A DNA stretch of 64,000 nucleotides from positions 310,001 to 374,000 of the forward strand of contig NC_018396.1 in assembly GCF_000208865.1 (NCBI RefSeq). Reading direction: 5' to 3'. A program made the translations under genes and the position numbers. The DNA comes from Neospora caninum Liverpool. Taxonomy: Eukaryota > Apicomplexa > Conoidasida > Eucoccidiorida > Sarcocystidae. Below, one piece after another: positions 22,370 through 33,100 of this stretch. Numbering within the stretch: position 1 is the first letter of the stretch; each line of letters starts with the position of its first letter. The notes under the pieces are model-generated. The model did no database searches. It was not told where the DNA came from and saw only the letters and a list, made by a program, of their open reading frames with translations.

Positions 22370-25300
22370 ATAGGACGAAAGAGAGAAGCGAGCGAACGGA
22401 AGGCGGAGAGGACACAGCGGGAGGAACAAGGAACGCTTTGTCAGCTTGCCCATCTGGTGCTTCCTCGCAGCACGCACGTCCGTCGTTTCGGATGTACGAG
22501 AAGACAGGGATCACCGGGAGCAGGAATGACGGAAGGCGAGAAAGCAAGTCCGCGCGCGATCGGGAGACACAAACACTCTGTGGACGTCATGGAGAGAGAA
22601 CGCCAGCGATACACGGCTCGACCGCTGCACGCCGCGAACAACCAAAAGGGACACGCCGCAAAAAAGTTGAGGTAGAGATTGCGAGCAAGAAAGCAATGAG
22701 GGTGAAGGTTGGCCTGAGCCGAAAACGTGACGCTGTCGACATACGAATCCAGAGGGACACTTTGTGTGTTTGTGACGGCGTAGGCTGGCAGGCGGCGGCC
22801 GGGGAGACGCAGTGAGGGAGATTGAGTGGGCATGACACGGCCGTTGTCATGTTTTTGGCGTTGTGTTGTCTTGTTTTGGCTTTGTCACTCGGTACATCTT
22901 GCGCTCCGAACGAGGACGCGTTCTCCATTTCAGCTGTTTTTCACACACGTGGCAGGTCTGCCGTTCCGGCTTACTCCTGCTCGTCTGCCTCGCATCTGTA
23001 GCACCGCAGACTCTTGGTGCACACCCCCCCGATTGGCAAGGATTGTTCTTCGCTCCGAAACGAAGAGTGCGTTTTGAGCAGGCACAGTGTTCGACACGTT
23101 TTGTGCAAGGCAAGCTTTCCGCGAGTCCTGGCGAACGCACGAGCTCCAGCGTTAGCTGCCGAGAGACCGTCTCGGCTGGGAAAAGGGTGCAGGACAGCAG
23201 CCGTGCTTCGACACATCTAGTGTGCTGTGTGTTTTGCACGCATAACCGAAGGAGAGCGGCATTTTAGCGTTGCGCGTTGATTAGTTCGAAACAGGTGGAC
23301 GCCCCCCTTTGCTGCCATCTACCGATCTATGTCCTCCCCTCCCCCTTTACGGACGGACTCCACTTGACGGTCTTCTCTGGGGGGGGGGAGGGGAAGAGAG
23401 GCCAGCGACTGATTTAATAGGGCCAGCCTTTCTGCTCAGATACACCCTGTAACCTCATGAGAAGTCCACTTTGGTTCCAGACTCCCTTGTTGACGTCTCA
23501 ACTACGCGTCCGCAGAGGAGTTCGTTCTCTCTGGTGTCCGACAGAGTGCTTCAAAACCTGACGATGGAGCGTTTGCACCCGATTTTCCTCCAGTTTTTTT
23601 TCTGTGAAGAGCCAACTGACAGCTATTAAGCGGCAAGTCACTCATTCCGGGTTTCCCCATCGGACGTTGGTGGTCCGGCAAACGCATACTTTCGAGACAG
23701 GCTGCATCGGTTTGCAGGTTCACTGGCAATCGCTTCGAGACTGCCAAACCAACCGCTCTGACACTGGCTCTAACCACTAAACTCCAGTAGCTCTTTTCTG
23801 AACGTTTGTCGCTGGGGTCTCTACGCCGACGGTTAGATTGCCCCAATTAGCCCTCCCAAGCAAAGGACGATGCCTACAGACGGACCCGACCGGCCACCAA
23901 ACACCAGCACACAGAATGTACGTGCAGATCGGAGTGGTCCCAAAAAGACATAATGGAGATGGAAAACAAACGCAGAGTGTCCGTGTGACTCACAAACTGT
24001 CGGTTAGTGTTTTGGCGTAGCAGCGACAACTCTGCGGAAACCAGAGCGGGCGCTAACCCTTTTGGGTATCTCTTTCGCTGGGGAAAGGCGACGACGACTC
24101 TGTGCAGTGCCGACAAGCTCTAGACGCGAACCGAACAAGCTCTAGACGCGAACCAAACAAGCTCTAGACGCGAACCAAACAAGCTCTAGACGCGAACCAT
24201 CACGCCTGGCCACTTATGCCTTTAGTTGGAAGCTGGGAGATTCGCCCAGTTGGTGCAGAGCTTCCAAAAAGAATAGAGAGCCGCCGAAGTGTTCTCGCAT
24301 CCTCTTGGTTCGACTCGCAATATCTCGGCCTCCGCGGATGTCCACACGTTAGCCGCCACTAAGGCTTGGGGCCAGGCCGTCGGTTTCACACTGCGGGATG
24401 GACTACCTCTGGACCAAAAACGGTGGAGAAAAGTCTAGAGCAGGAGCGGTGCAAAACCTCCCTTTTTTCGTCAGTGTTCAAGATACATTACGTGTGTTAG
24501 GATTGCCATTCTTTCTGTAGTCCGTTTTCACGCGTCTTCCGCCCTCTGTGCTCCCGTCTCTGATGTTCCGCTTTCTAGGCGCGAGAACGTGACAGGTGGC
24601 CGACGCGATTCGGCGATCAAGGTCCCGCACAGCGCGGCTTCTGTAGGTTACACAAACAAGCTCGACTTTTTTACTACATCTTCTATCTGTGCCCAAAAAG
24701 AGGTACAGATTTTCGCCTGCGAACAGTTCTCGAACAGTCAACCACCGTGTACGGTGCACGATATCGTGTCCACGTGTTCTGACTGCATTCTCGACGTCGA
24801 AGGTACTGAATCGGCCCTATCCTTGCTTACGCGGCAATAGGGTTTTTCGTCGCGCGTTCGGTTATGAAGGGGCATTCTGGTTCGTATTTTACACAACGGT
24901 TTTTGAGACTTCATAGGTGTCGTTGCGTTGCCTCGGCCTCCCAGCATCTTTCAAGACTGCTCTGCTTAATGTAAACACAGGTCGAGAAACAAGAAGGAAC
25001 GGCAGTGTGTAGGCGTTACCTGATATCGAGGGAAGAAAACTCAGTTGAACCGTGGAGGGAATTCGATGCCTCCGGGGCTAGGGTGCGCGTCACGTGGCCT
25101 CGTCCCTTGCCTCCTGTGTGTCCGTGCTGGCTTCAGGCGCTGCTGTGTTAGTGGAAACCTTACGTTTTTATCTTGTCGCTGCCTCGACGGGGTGTCCGTC
25201 TCATGCTTCTTGTCCATTCACTCTCACCTTCGCTTGCCAGGAATTGACCGTTTTGCCTTTCCCTCGCAACTTCCGTAGCTGTGAACCGTGCACCTATAAG

Positions 25301-25467
25301 TCGCAAAGAGCCAGTGCGCTGGGAACAAAACGGCATTCGCGTGACAGAAGCAGTCAGGTTCTACATGTTTCGACGAAAGGGCTGTAGGGCGCCGCTCACT
25401 TCGTTTTCCCAAATTTATGAATCCAGCGTCTGTAGCTGTCGAGTCCCAGACGTTTTAGGCCACTGAC
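22370..25467. other. Spacer between IF-2 and the 25.5 kb gene
   Basis: About 3.1 kb with IF-2 3' UTR on the left and the promoter and 5' UTR of the secreted-protein gene on the right. A C-rich and G-rich patch lies near 23320-23400 and a four-copy 22-bp repeat at 24112-24199. No convincing exon, tRNA or other RNA gene was found. Confidence 0.55.
24112..24199. repeat. 22-bp tandem repeat, four copies
   Basis: The unit AAGCTCTAGACGCGAACCAA plus AC occurs four times with a single G/A difference. It lies in the spacer upstream of the 25.5 kb gene. The unit contains an XbaI-like TCTAGA core and an ACGCG box, and its function is unknown. Confidence 0.9.
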
Positions 25468-28400
25468 ATGGAGCTTTCTCCTCTCCTGCTTCAGGGCTCC
25501 AGAACGGGGTCCGGGGGGCTCCTCGTTCAACAGAAACCCGCGCATGCCTTTTCGCGGTCTTCGCGTTCCGCGCGGGTTGTCTTCGTGCTCGGCTTCCTGG
25601 CATGGGTCGCCGTTGTCCGCTCGGGTTCGTCTGAGGCTGTAGCTTTATCTGTCCGGACTCCTGACGCAGGCGCAGGACCGAACGCCGTTCCCCCCGCAGA
25701 CCGGGTCGACGGCGATTCCGAGGCAAGCGGCCTAGAAGCCGAATTCGCGCAGGCTGCCGGTGGCGACGATGCTCCGCATGGCAATATCTCCGCTGACCTC
25801 AGTCGGCGATACAGAGAGCGTAGCCGTCTTCAGGCGACAAGGGAAACGACGGCCAACGGAGATCTTCCGGACACCCCCCAGTCAGATGAAGCCATGCCTC
25901 CCTCGAGCGAATCAGGCAAGGACGCATCCGAGAACGTTCCTGGAGGCGACGAAGATGAGCCCGGTGAGCCGGCAACAAAACGCGACCTTAATCCGGAAAC
26001 AGTATCGCCGAGTGAACTGCCCTCCACAGACTCCCTCGTCACTTCCACAAATGCACAAGGGCCCGACAGATCGCCAGCAGAGGGAACTCCAGAGAACTCG
26101 CACCAGGGGCTAACATCCTCTGGACACGCCGCTGAAGCCAGAGAAACAGATAACACTCGCCCCGCGCAGCTGGGGGGGGCGGAGAACTCCACGGAGGCAA
26201 CGGGGCCTCCAGAAACAGTGGATGCACCCGGCTCTCCGTTGTCGACAGGCGACACTAGCAGCATGAATCCGAACACTGAAAGCGAAGAAAGTGCACATGT
26301 TCCCCTGCGCGCGTCTTCGCCCGAGACACCAGATTCCGTCGGCACGCATATCGGTGGCGGGGTCTCACAGAACTCGACAGAGATGTCGCTGACCCGACGG
26401 TCTGGCATGCATGCTTTTCCAGAAAGCTCAGTCGCGACCGGCAGTGCTGGTGGCGCCGAGCAGAACCAAGGAAACTCTACGGGTAACGGCGGTACAGCTG
26501 CAGCGTCATCGCCTGAGGGAGGAGCGTTTTGGAGTGAATCTGAGTCAGTGAATGAGCAAGTCGAGCGGGAACCAGATTCCCAGTTCCCTAGCTCTGGCCC
26601 CGCTTCTTTGGATTGGGACGCGAAGGGAGAAGATACGCGACACAGTGGCGAGAGAAGGATCGGCGCGGAGGACGCGCTGGAACCTGGGGAAGAAGACCTC
26701 ACCGTGACCTCGTTGGAGACAGAGCAGCCCTTCTCTAGCATGGATGAGGGAAAGGGAACAGACGAGGACGAACCCGACGCACCTTCATCGCCGGCACATG
26801 TGGTTGCGGAGGTTGGCAATACGGAGGCAAGTGGCCATCAGCTTTTCGCGACAGATCCGGGTCACCTCCAGTATCCTGTGACGACAGACGAGGAGAGGAC
26901 TGGCGCCGCGGAGCCTGTATTCAGCCTGTCAAAGAGTGACGATGCACCGGGGCAGAGAGAAGAACCGAGCACGAATGCAACTGAAGAAGTGAGGGAAGCA
27001 CACATTCCGCAGATCCAGCCTGAGACCCAGGCCGTCGCACCCTCCTCGTCTTCCGACGCAGCTCAGCCACGTGCCGCTGTAGATCCTGAACGCTCCGACG
27101 CTCCGTCTGGTGAAGTAAATGAAACGGCGGCGGAAACGCCATCACACCCTGAGTCGGGAACTCCGGCTGACTCACCGCTTTCGGGTCCCCTCGAAGATCT
27201 GTCTGGTCCGGCGGAGCGGCACCCGGCACAGCTAGCGGCGTCAGCTGGCGACCCAGAGCTACTGGCGCCTGCAAAGGAATCGGAGAGAGAAGTGCACGGG
27301 CACGCAGAACTCGATAGGCAGGCCGTCGCAGTGGGCGTAGACGACGAGAACGACGAACAAAGCCTCCATCATGGTGGGGCAACTGAAGACACAGACGACC
27401 GTTCGTCTCTGTGGTTCGCCTATGGTGACCAACGGCGCCCTTCTCCCCCAGACGGCGAGTACTGGAGTGTGAACGGCGTCAGCGAGTCCGAGCCCGCGCA
27501 GGAAGAAGACACACTCTTCATGTTCCGTCCAGCGCATCAGCGACTTGACGTGCCACAGTCTGAAGGCGTCGGCTCTTTCGAAACACACAAACGCGATGCA
27601 GGATGGCCCCAGGGGCCACACGCATCTCAGTTCCCGGCGAAGGAGTCCCCTCCGCCACTTCACACTCGCCGTCCTGCATCGTTCAGTTTCTTTGGTCGGC
27701 CCAGTCCGTCCTCTCGGACAAAGCAGCACGAGACGCCGTACTACATGGGTCATCAATCGGACGAGAAGGCGTCTGAACCTGCCTACGCACCGTCGCCGAT
27801 CGTCAATGCCTACGGCAGGTTCGGAGGGAGGCCCCTTGAGGAAAGGAATGTGCTTGTCCCCGCCCTCGCCGACGGCGACGAAAATGTGTTGGTCGGTCTG
27901 CAGTCAGCGCGGGGTGCGCGAGAGCCCGAGAACACAGCTCGCGGCGGCGATGCAGACCACGGAGACGCCGAGGTCTCATCCCCTCGGCGACGGGCAGAGC
28001 CTGATGCAGACGAAAACGAAGAAACGACAGGGTCGGACAACTCTGCAGAGTCGCAGCCCGAGTCTGGGCCTCATCTTTCTCCTTCGGCTGACCTCTCAAC
28101 TTCCACAAGTTCCAGTCCTTCCCTCCCCGGCGCCTCGGCTGAGGAGCACGGCGTGCCTTCGGTCGGTGGAGCCGCTTTCGCGCCTGTTTCTGCGGGTGAC
28201 GAACCCGAGGCCTTCACCTCCGGGGATGCGGAGTCGCAAGAGATGGCGCAGGCTGGGGCTGCCACAGAGGCCCAGGCGTCTGCCGAAGGGGAGCAAGCCG
28301 CGCCGTCTCCCTCCGCCGCCAGCGCTTCATCCGCCACTGACCAAGGCAAGCTCACCGCCAGGGCCGGGTCAGTCTCCGACCCTCGTGAAGGGCGGTGTTC

Positions 28401-30106
28401 GCGGGAAGAACTGGACGCGCTTACCGAGTACTTTTCTGGGCAGTCCGACACCTGCAGTGCGTATCGCTGCATCGAGGCGCAAGGTTTAGAGTTCCGCGAA
28501 CGCCTGAAGGAGCACTACGGCTCGGTGTTCAGCGAGGGACAACTCGACGAACTGGCGGGGCTCTTCGCGGCCTGCTACTGCCGGTGTCCCATGATGAAAT
28601 GCGAAGTCGATTATGTCATGGACACGGGCTCAACTTCCTGCAAAGAAGCCACAGTCGAGTACTGCGAACAGTCGAACGAAAAATTCGTCGACCGGTGCAC
28701 GTCCGCCGCGGAGCAGTTACCGCTCGTCTACGACCTTCATGCCGACACTGGGGGCTTCAAGCAGCCTTGCAGGGTCTGCAGGTACGCGCAAGTCGAAAAG
28801 TGAAAACCAAGCGGGAAAGACGGACCCAGCTGCGCTTTCGCTGAAACCAGGCGGAGGAAAGGTTCGGTTTCGCACCGTTCCTAGGATAGCAACGCCACGC
28901 CAAAAGGCTGTGCTTTTCCTTCCTCGATGAGCATGCCGCTGCCTTGGCGACTCGTTGAGAGTTTGTTTTCTCATCGGAACCGCGTGTCTTCGGAAAACTG
29001 CTCACCGCAGCATAGAATCCGCACCCGGAGAAACGGAAGAGAAAACGAGAAAAAGAGGGCGCTGTGGGCAGCCGTACGTGAAGCACCTCAGCGCGAAAGT
29101 CTCTTACCGGTATCCCGTTCCTGTCTGCTGAATTGAAAAGAAATCTGTTTCCCATGAGCAGTTGCTGTGGAGAGGCTGCCTCTGTCTCGTTTCTGCCGGC
29201 GCTCCTCGGTGCCTCCCTGTCTGCGACCTTTTGTCGTGATTTGCTTCCGAAATTCTTTCCTCCTTCTGTCACTTGGCTGTGTCTCTTTCCAACTCCTTCC
29301 GCGTGTCTCGCTCGCCTACCGCATTTTCTTCTGTTTTTCTCTGCAGGCGTGAGGATCTTCCCCAGTCGGGAGTTGGGTCTGTCGCGCATCCTTCGCCGTC
29401 GGCGCCTTCTGGTGGACACGCTTCCATTTCTTCAGACGAGCAAAGCGCCCTTCACAGTGGAAGTCCCTCGGACGTTGACGGACCACCCTTTCCGTCAGAC
29501 GGACGCGAGACGGGCGGCGAAACTGGGAGGTCTGGCGCGGCTTTGGGGCACGCTTCCGGGCATCCTGCCCCGTCGGCTGAAGACGTTGAAAGTGGGAGAA
29601 ATGAGGTGCATGGAGAACAGCAGACAGGCGCGATTGGCGCTGGCAGTCCTGCCGGCTGGGGAGACTTATTCTCACCAGAACCGCCCACATCTCACTCAGG
29701 TAGTTCCCCGCCGGCGTTCAACGGGGACGAGGACAAGGAAGAGGGTGATGCAGGAGCTGCGCCAGAGGTGTCGACGATGCCCTCGTCACAGGCCGGCGCG
29801 GGAGGCGCGTCTGAAGATCCGTCTCCTCTTTTAGGTGGAGACACCGTCGCTGGCGACACGCTGCACGGACCGGGCGAGGTTCTCTCGCCTTCTGGGCCCA
29901 ATCAAGGGTCTCCGTCTTCTATCACCACAGTGCGTCCAACAACGACGGGAAATACTTCAAGTGGCAGCACGCCCACGGAAGAGGGGGGAGAGGCTGGGAG
30001 TGAAGCGGTCGAGGTGATGAACCAGGGAGGGGCGGTTGGCCCGGCCTCAGGCATTCTGCTGGCTTTGGTAGGCAGCCTGCTGGGGATTGTCACTCTTGTG
30101 GCGTGA
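25468..30106 (+). CDS. Large acidic secreted/surface protein with 12-Cys module and hydrophobic C-terminal tail
   Basis: Two exons, 25468-28781 and 29347-30106, joined in phase 2 (CTGCAG/GTACGC, CTGCAG/GCGTGA), give 1357 residues. A hydrophobic stretch at about 37-53 (VVFVLGFLAWVAVVRSG) after a basic start looks like a signal anchor or a late signal peptide. Residues about 60-970 are Ser/Pro/Glu/Asp/Gly-rich with no repeats long enough to call, and are probably a disordered stalk. Residues 977-1104 hold 12 cysteines with spacing including CYCRCPMMKC and a final CRVC, which suggests six disulfides. Exon 2 adds another acidic Ser/Gly stalk and ends in a hydrophobic segment with no cytoplasmic tail (ASGILLALVGSLLGIVTLVA), which fits a GPI-attachment signal or a C-terminal anchor. 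The likely location is the secretory pathway, surface or an apical organelle. I cannot match the family. Confidence 0.82.
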
Positions 30107-33100
30107 GGGGCCAGGCAATATGTAGGGAAGAGGAAGCAACAAGAAATGGGATAAATTGGGGAAGAATGGAGGGAGATGCTCCACAGACGCAGAAACAAAA
30201 CAGTACGCACCAGCTCTCAGCCCACTCAAACTTACAAGCTTTCCCCAGTTCTTGGTCCTTTATCCCTCTCAAAGGAAACGAGAATCTCCGTACACGTCTA
30301 CGCAAAAAAAATCCCATGTGTGCAGCATAGACCACTTTACATACAAAGGCTTGTCCGACTCTACGGTGCACGGGCAAATCATACAACTCGGCCGCACTCA
30401 CGGCCCTCCAGTTCTGGAGAGGGTGCCAGTAGAATGCCCCAGATGACAAAACGGGGAACACTATCAGGTTTTGGTCACATCAGTTCCGCGTTTCCCCAGA
30501 AAGAAACCTATGGCGACAAGTAGAAGAACGGGCTCCCGAACGAACAGACCGCTGCTGCCTATTGTGACGTTTTAAAATCCACCCATGTTCAGCATCTCTG
30601 CTCTGTTAGTCCTCTGTCTACGAGCGAGCGTCTGGAACATAGGTTTGCTATCTTTCTATGGGAGGAGACCAGACGAATGGTATGAACAGCCTCGGGCACC
30701 CCAGTAACTGCAGGCCCTCGGAATTCGTATTTCAGAGCAAACATGTTCAGAAGAGATTCCCACTATTTGCTTCCTTCACTCGAGGAACAGTCCTGGTTCC
30801 ATTTTATTTTGTACGAGTCTATCGATCTGCTCCCCCCCACCTCTCCCAGATCATGCATAGGAAGCCATGGTCTAAAGCCCTCTCTTTTACCGTACATTTC
30901 CAACTCCACATGTGTCCATTTTTTACGCTATTCCAAGTGCGTCCACTATCCGCAACTCAGCATTGCTTCCAAGTTCCCTTGAAGTGTCCTCGAGGAAACA
31001 AGCACGTTGGTTTCTTCTTTTATTCACTTTATACGGGCTTCTCATCCTGTGCTACTCTCGCATCTGCTAAGGCGCCGTATGCGGCTCCTTGCAAATACTA
31101 AAACATTTCCTTTCTCTTCCGGGGACCATTCCTTGCGTCCACCGGAACGGACAGCATGATGACCGGTTTGGTCGTAGCCCGCTAGCAGCTCCCAATAGTT
31201 TGCTCCTCTGTGCCACATGCAACAGGGGACCAACACGACCAGCTGCAGAAGGCGTCTCGCAAAACACGAGACAGAAGGCAATGGCCACCGTACGAGGCTG
31301 TGTCTCTTTGCGTCCTCTGAATGTCACTGCACACAACCTTTTCGCAGGACACAGCTTCACTCAATTCCTCGTACCACCCTGCAGTCTGCTGCCAGTTTGT
31401 CTGGTGTAACGAGTGGTGCTTCCGTGCTACACGTTTGCGCTTCCTGACTGACTGTCGTCCATTCCAGTTAGTCTGAACTCACGAGAGAGCCTCTAGTATT
31501 TTCGTCAGCGCGCGACCGCTCTTCCCCGCCAGACTGTCCTTTCCGAAAAACACAGAATTCTGTCTTTGACCTGTCTCGTGCATGGAGTTGCGTTGCGCAT
31601 TTATGCGCAGGCACAAAGTGGGTCCACAAGCGAAGCCCCCGAGAATCGCCTGGTGTATTCGAGCAGACGTGTGATGGGCAAGTGTTTTCCTAAAACAATC
31701 GTTGCTTCGAAGTGGCCCCAACCACAGGGGCAACGGGAATGGTTGTCGTTTCGTACTGGACGTCGGAGAGACACGCGCGATGACGAAACCGACACCCATT
31801 CTGATCGGACACGAACAGGGATACGCACACATGGAGCGCCATACCAAACTCCTCGGTGTCTTTGTTGTGGAGTTTGTACCGACAATGACCAACGCGGCAT
31901 TCCCGTTTCGGGAAACCACACGTCTGAGCCAGTGAAATTCAAGGCTGCAGATGCACTACCGGCTTAGCTTAACGAATCCGGCTCCTGGTCACACAGGTGA
32001 GGACGCGGCGCGTCTCCCTCGTCGCCGTTTCGGCAGCGTCGCGTCTCGCGGCGACCCGACAGGAGATCTCGCTGTTTTGAGGGCTAGTCGCCCTCCTGAT
32101 GCGCTGCTAGATTTCGACAATTGACAGACCAGAGGCGCTCCATACCATACGAGGTCGGTCTCATGACAGGCTTGCTCTGCCGGCGAAACAAAACTTCAAT
32201 AAAACACGCCCCATGTCTACCGGGTGGTTTCTTCGCGTGTATTCTCTTCACAGCCGGCAAAGGCAGTTGACCTTCCTTCGCTTGCCTGGCTTCCTCGCGT
32301 CTCGCTCTGACACCGTCTCCTGGAGAGACACCTGCTAATGTTTGTGTCCGTGCAGCTGTTGCGCAGCTCTCAATCCACTTTTATGTGGTTCCGCATAGGT
32401 CAGGCACGGTTCATGTGGAACTCCTGATGTTCTGCAGTCGACGAAGGGTATACGTGTCTACAGATTATATTCGACCGGTGCGCTTGTTAGCTGCGCAGAT
32501 CCCGTGGCTTTCTGCGGGTCACGTGAGGAAGTAGCTGCGCGTGTACTCGCTGCCCTGAAGCTTCTTGATTTTTTACGGTGGAAAGCGTTTTTGTCGACGA
32601 GACTAAGCCAAAGCGCTTGTCATTTCTCTCCGTTCACAAAGGCACAGCTCTGTAAGCAGTCCGCTTTATCGAGGAGACACAGCGGTGGAGGACGCCAGGG
32701 CAGCCACTGGACGAGGATTTGTGACTCCCGAAAAACTTGGCATTTCAACGCGGGAATCTCTTTTACCGTCCTTTCCGTGTGCGCCAAAGAGTTGGCCAGC
32801 AGGGAGAAAGTTGCAGTTGACAAAGACTGGTGTGAACTGTGCGGGAGAAGACGCCGGTCTCCGTTGTGTACCTGGCGATTCCGTCCAACTTTCGCATTTC
32901 TTCTTCGGGAGACACCTCTTGTTCTTGACTATCTCGAATTGTTCCTTGAATCGGCACACTTCTGGTGGTTTCTACTGTATTTTTTTCCCGAGACGAAATT
33001 CACGACGTCTGTTGGCGTGCGTCCTTCTCTGCGGTATATCGCTATCTGCTAACGGCGCCGTCTTTCGACCGGGTTTTCATTTCCGTTCCCTCTGTCGCGC

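Noticed and set aside
22370..23270. Possible continuation of IF-2 (C2 domain) downstream of the stop
   Set aside because: All three plus frames were read. They give Arg/Lys-rich or Cys-rich filler without the expected beta-barrel motifs and no in-phase acceptor.
24230..24330. tRNA-like stretch with CCAGTTGGTGCAGAGC and GGTTCGACTC
   Set aside because: D-loop-like and T-loop-like strings are present, but the acceptor stem pairs for only five bases and the T stem does not pair. It is not a functional tRNA, and a chance match is likely.
25830..26819. 329-codon antisense frame inside the large secreted-protein gene
   Set aside because: It is a shadow frame in GC-rich third positions of the real gene. 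The sense strand is open for 1111 codons and splices correctly to exon 2.
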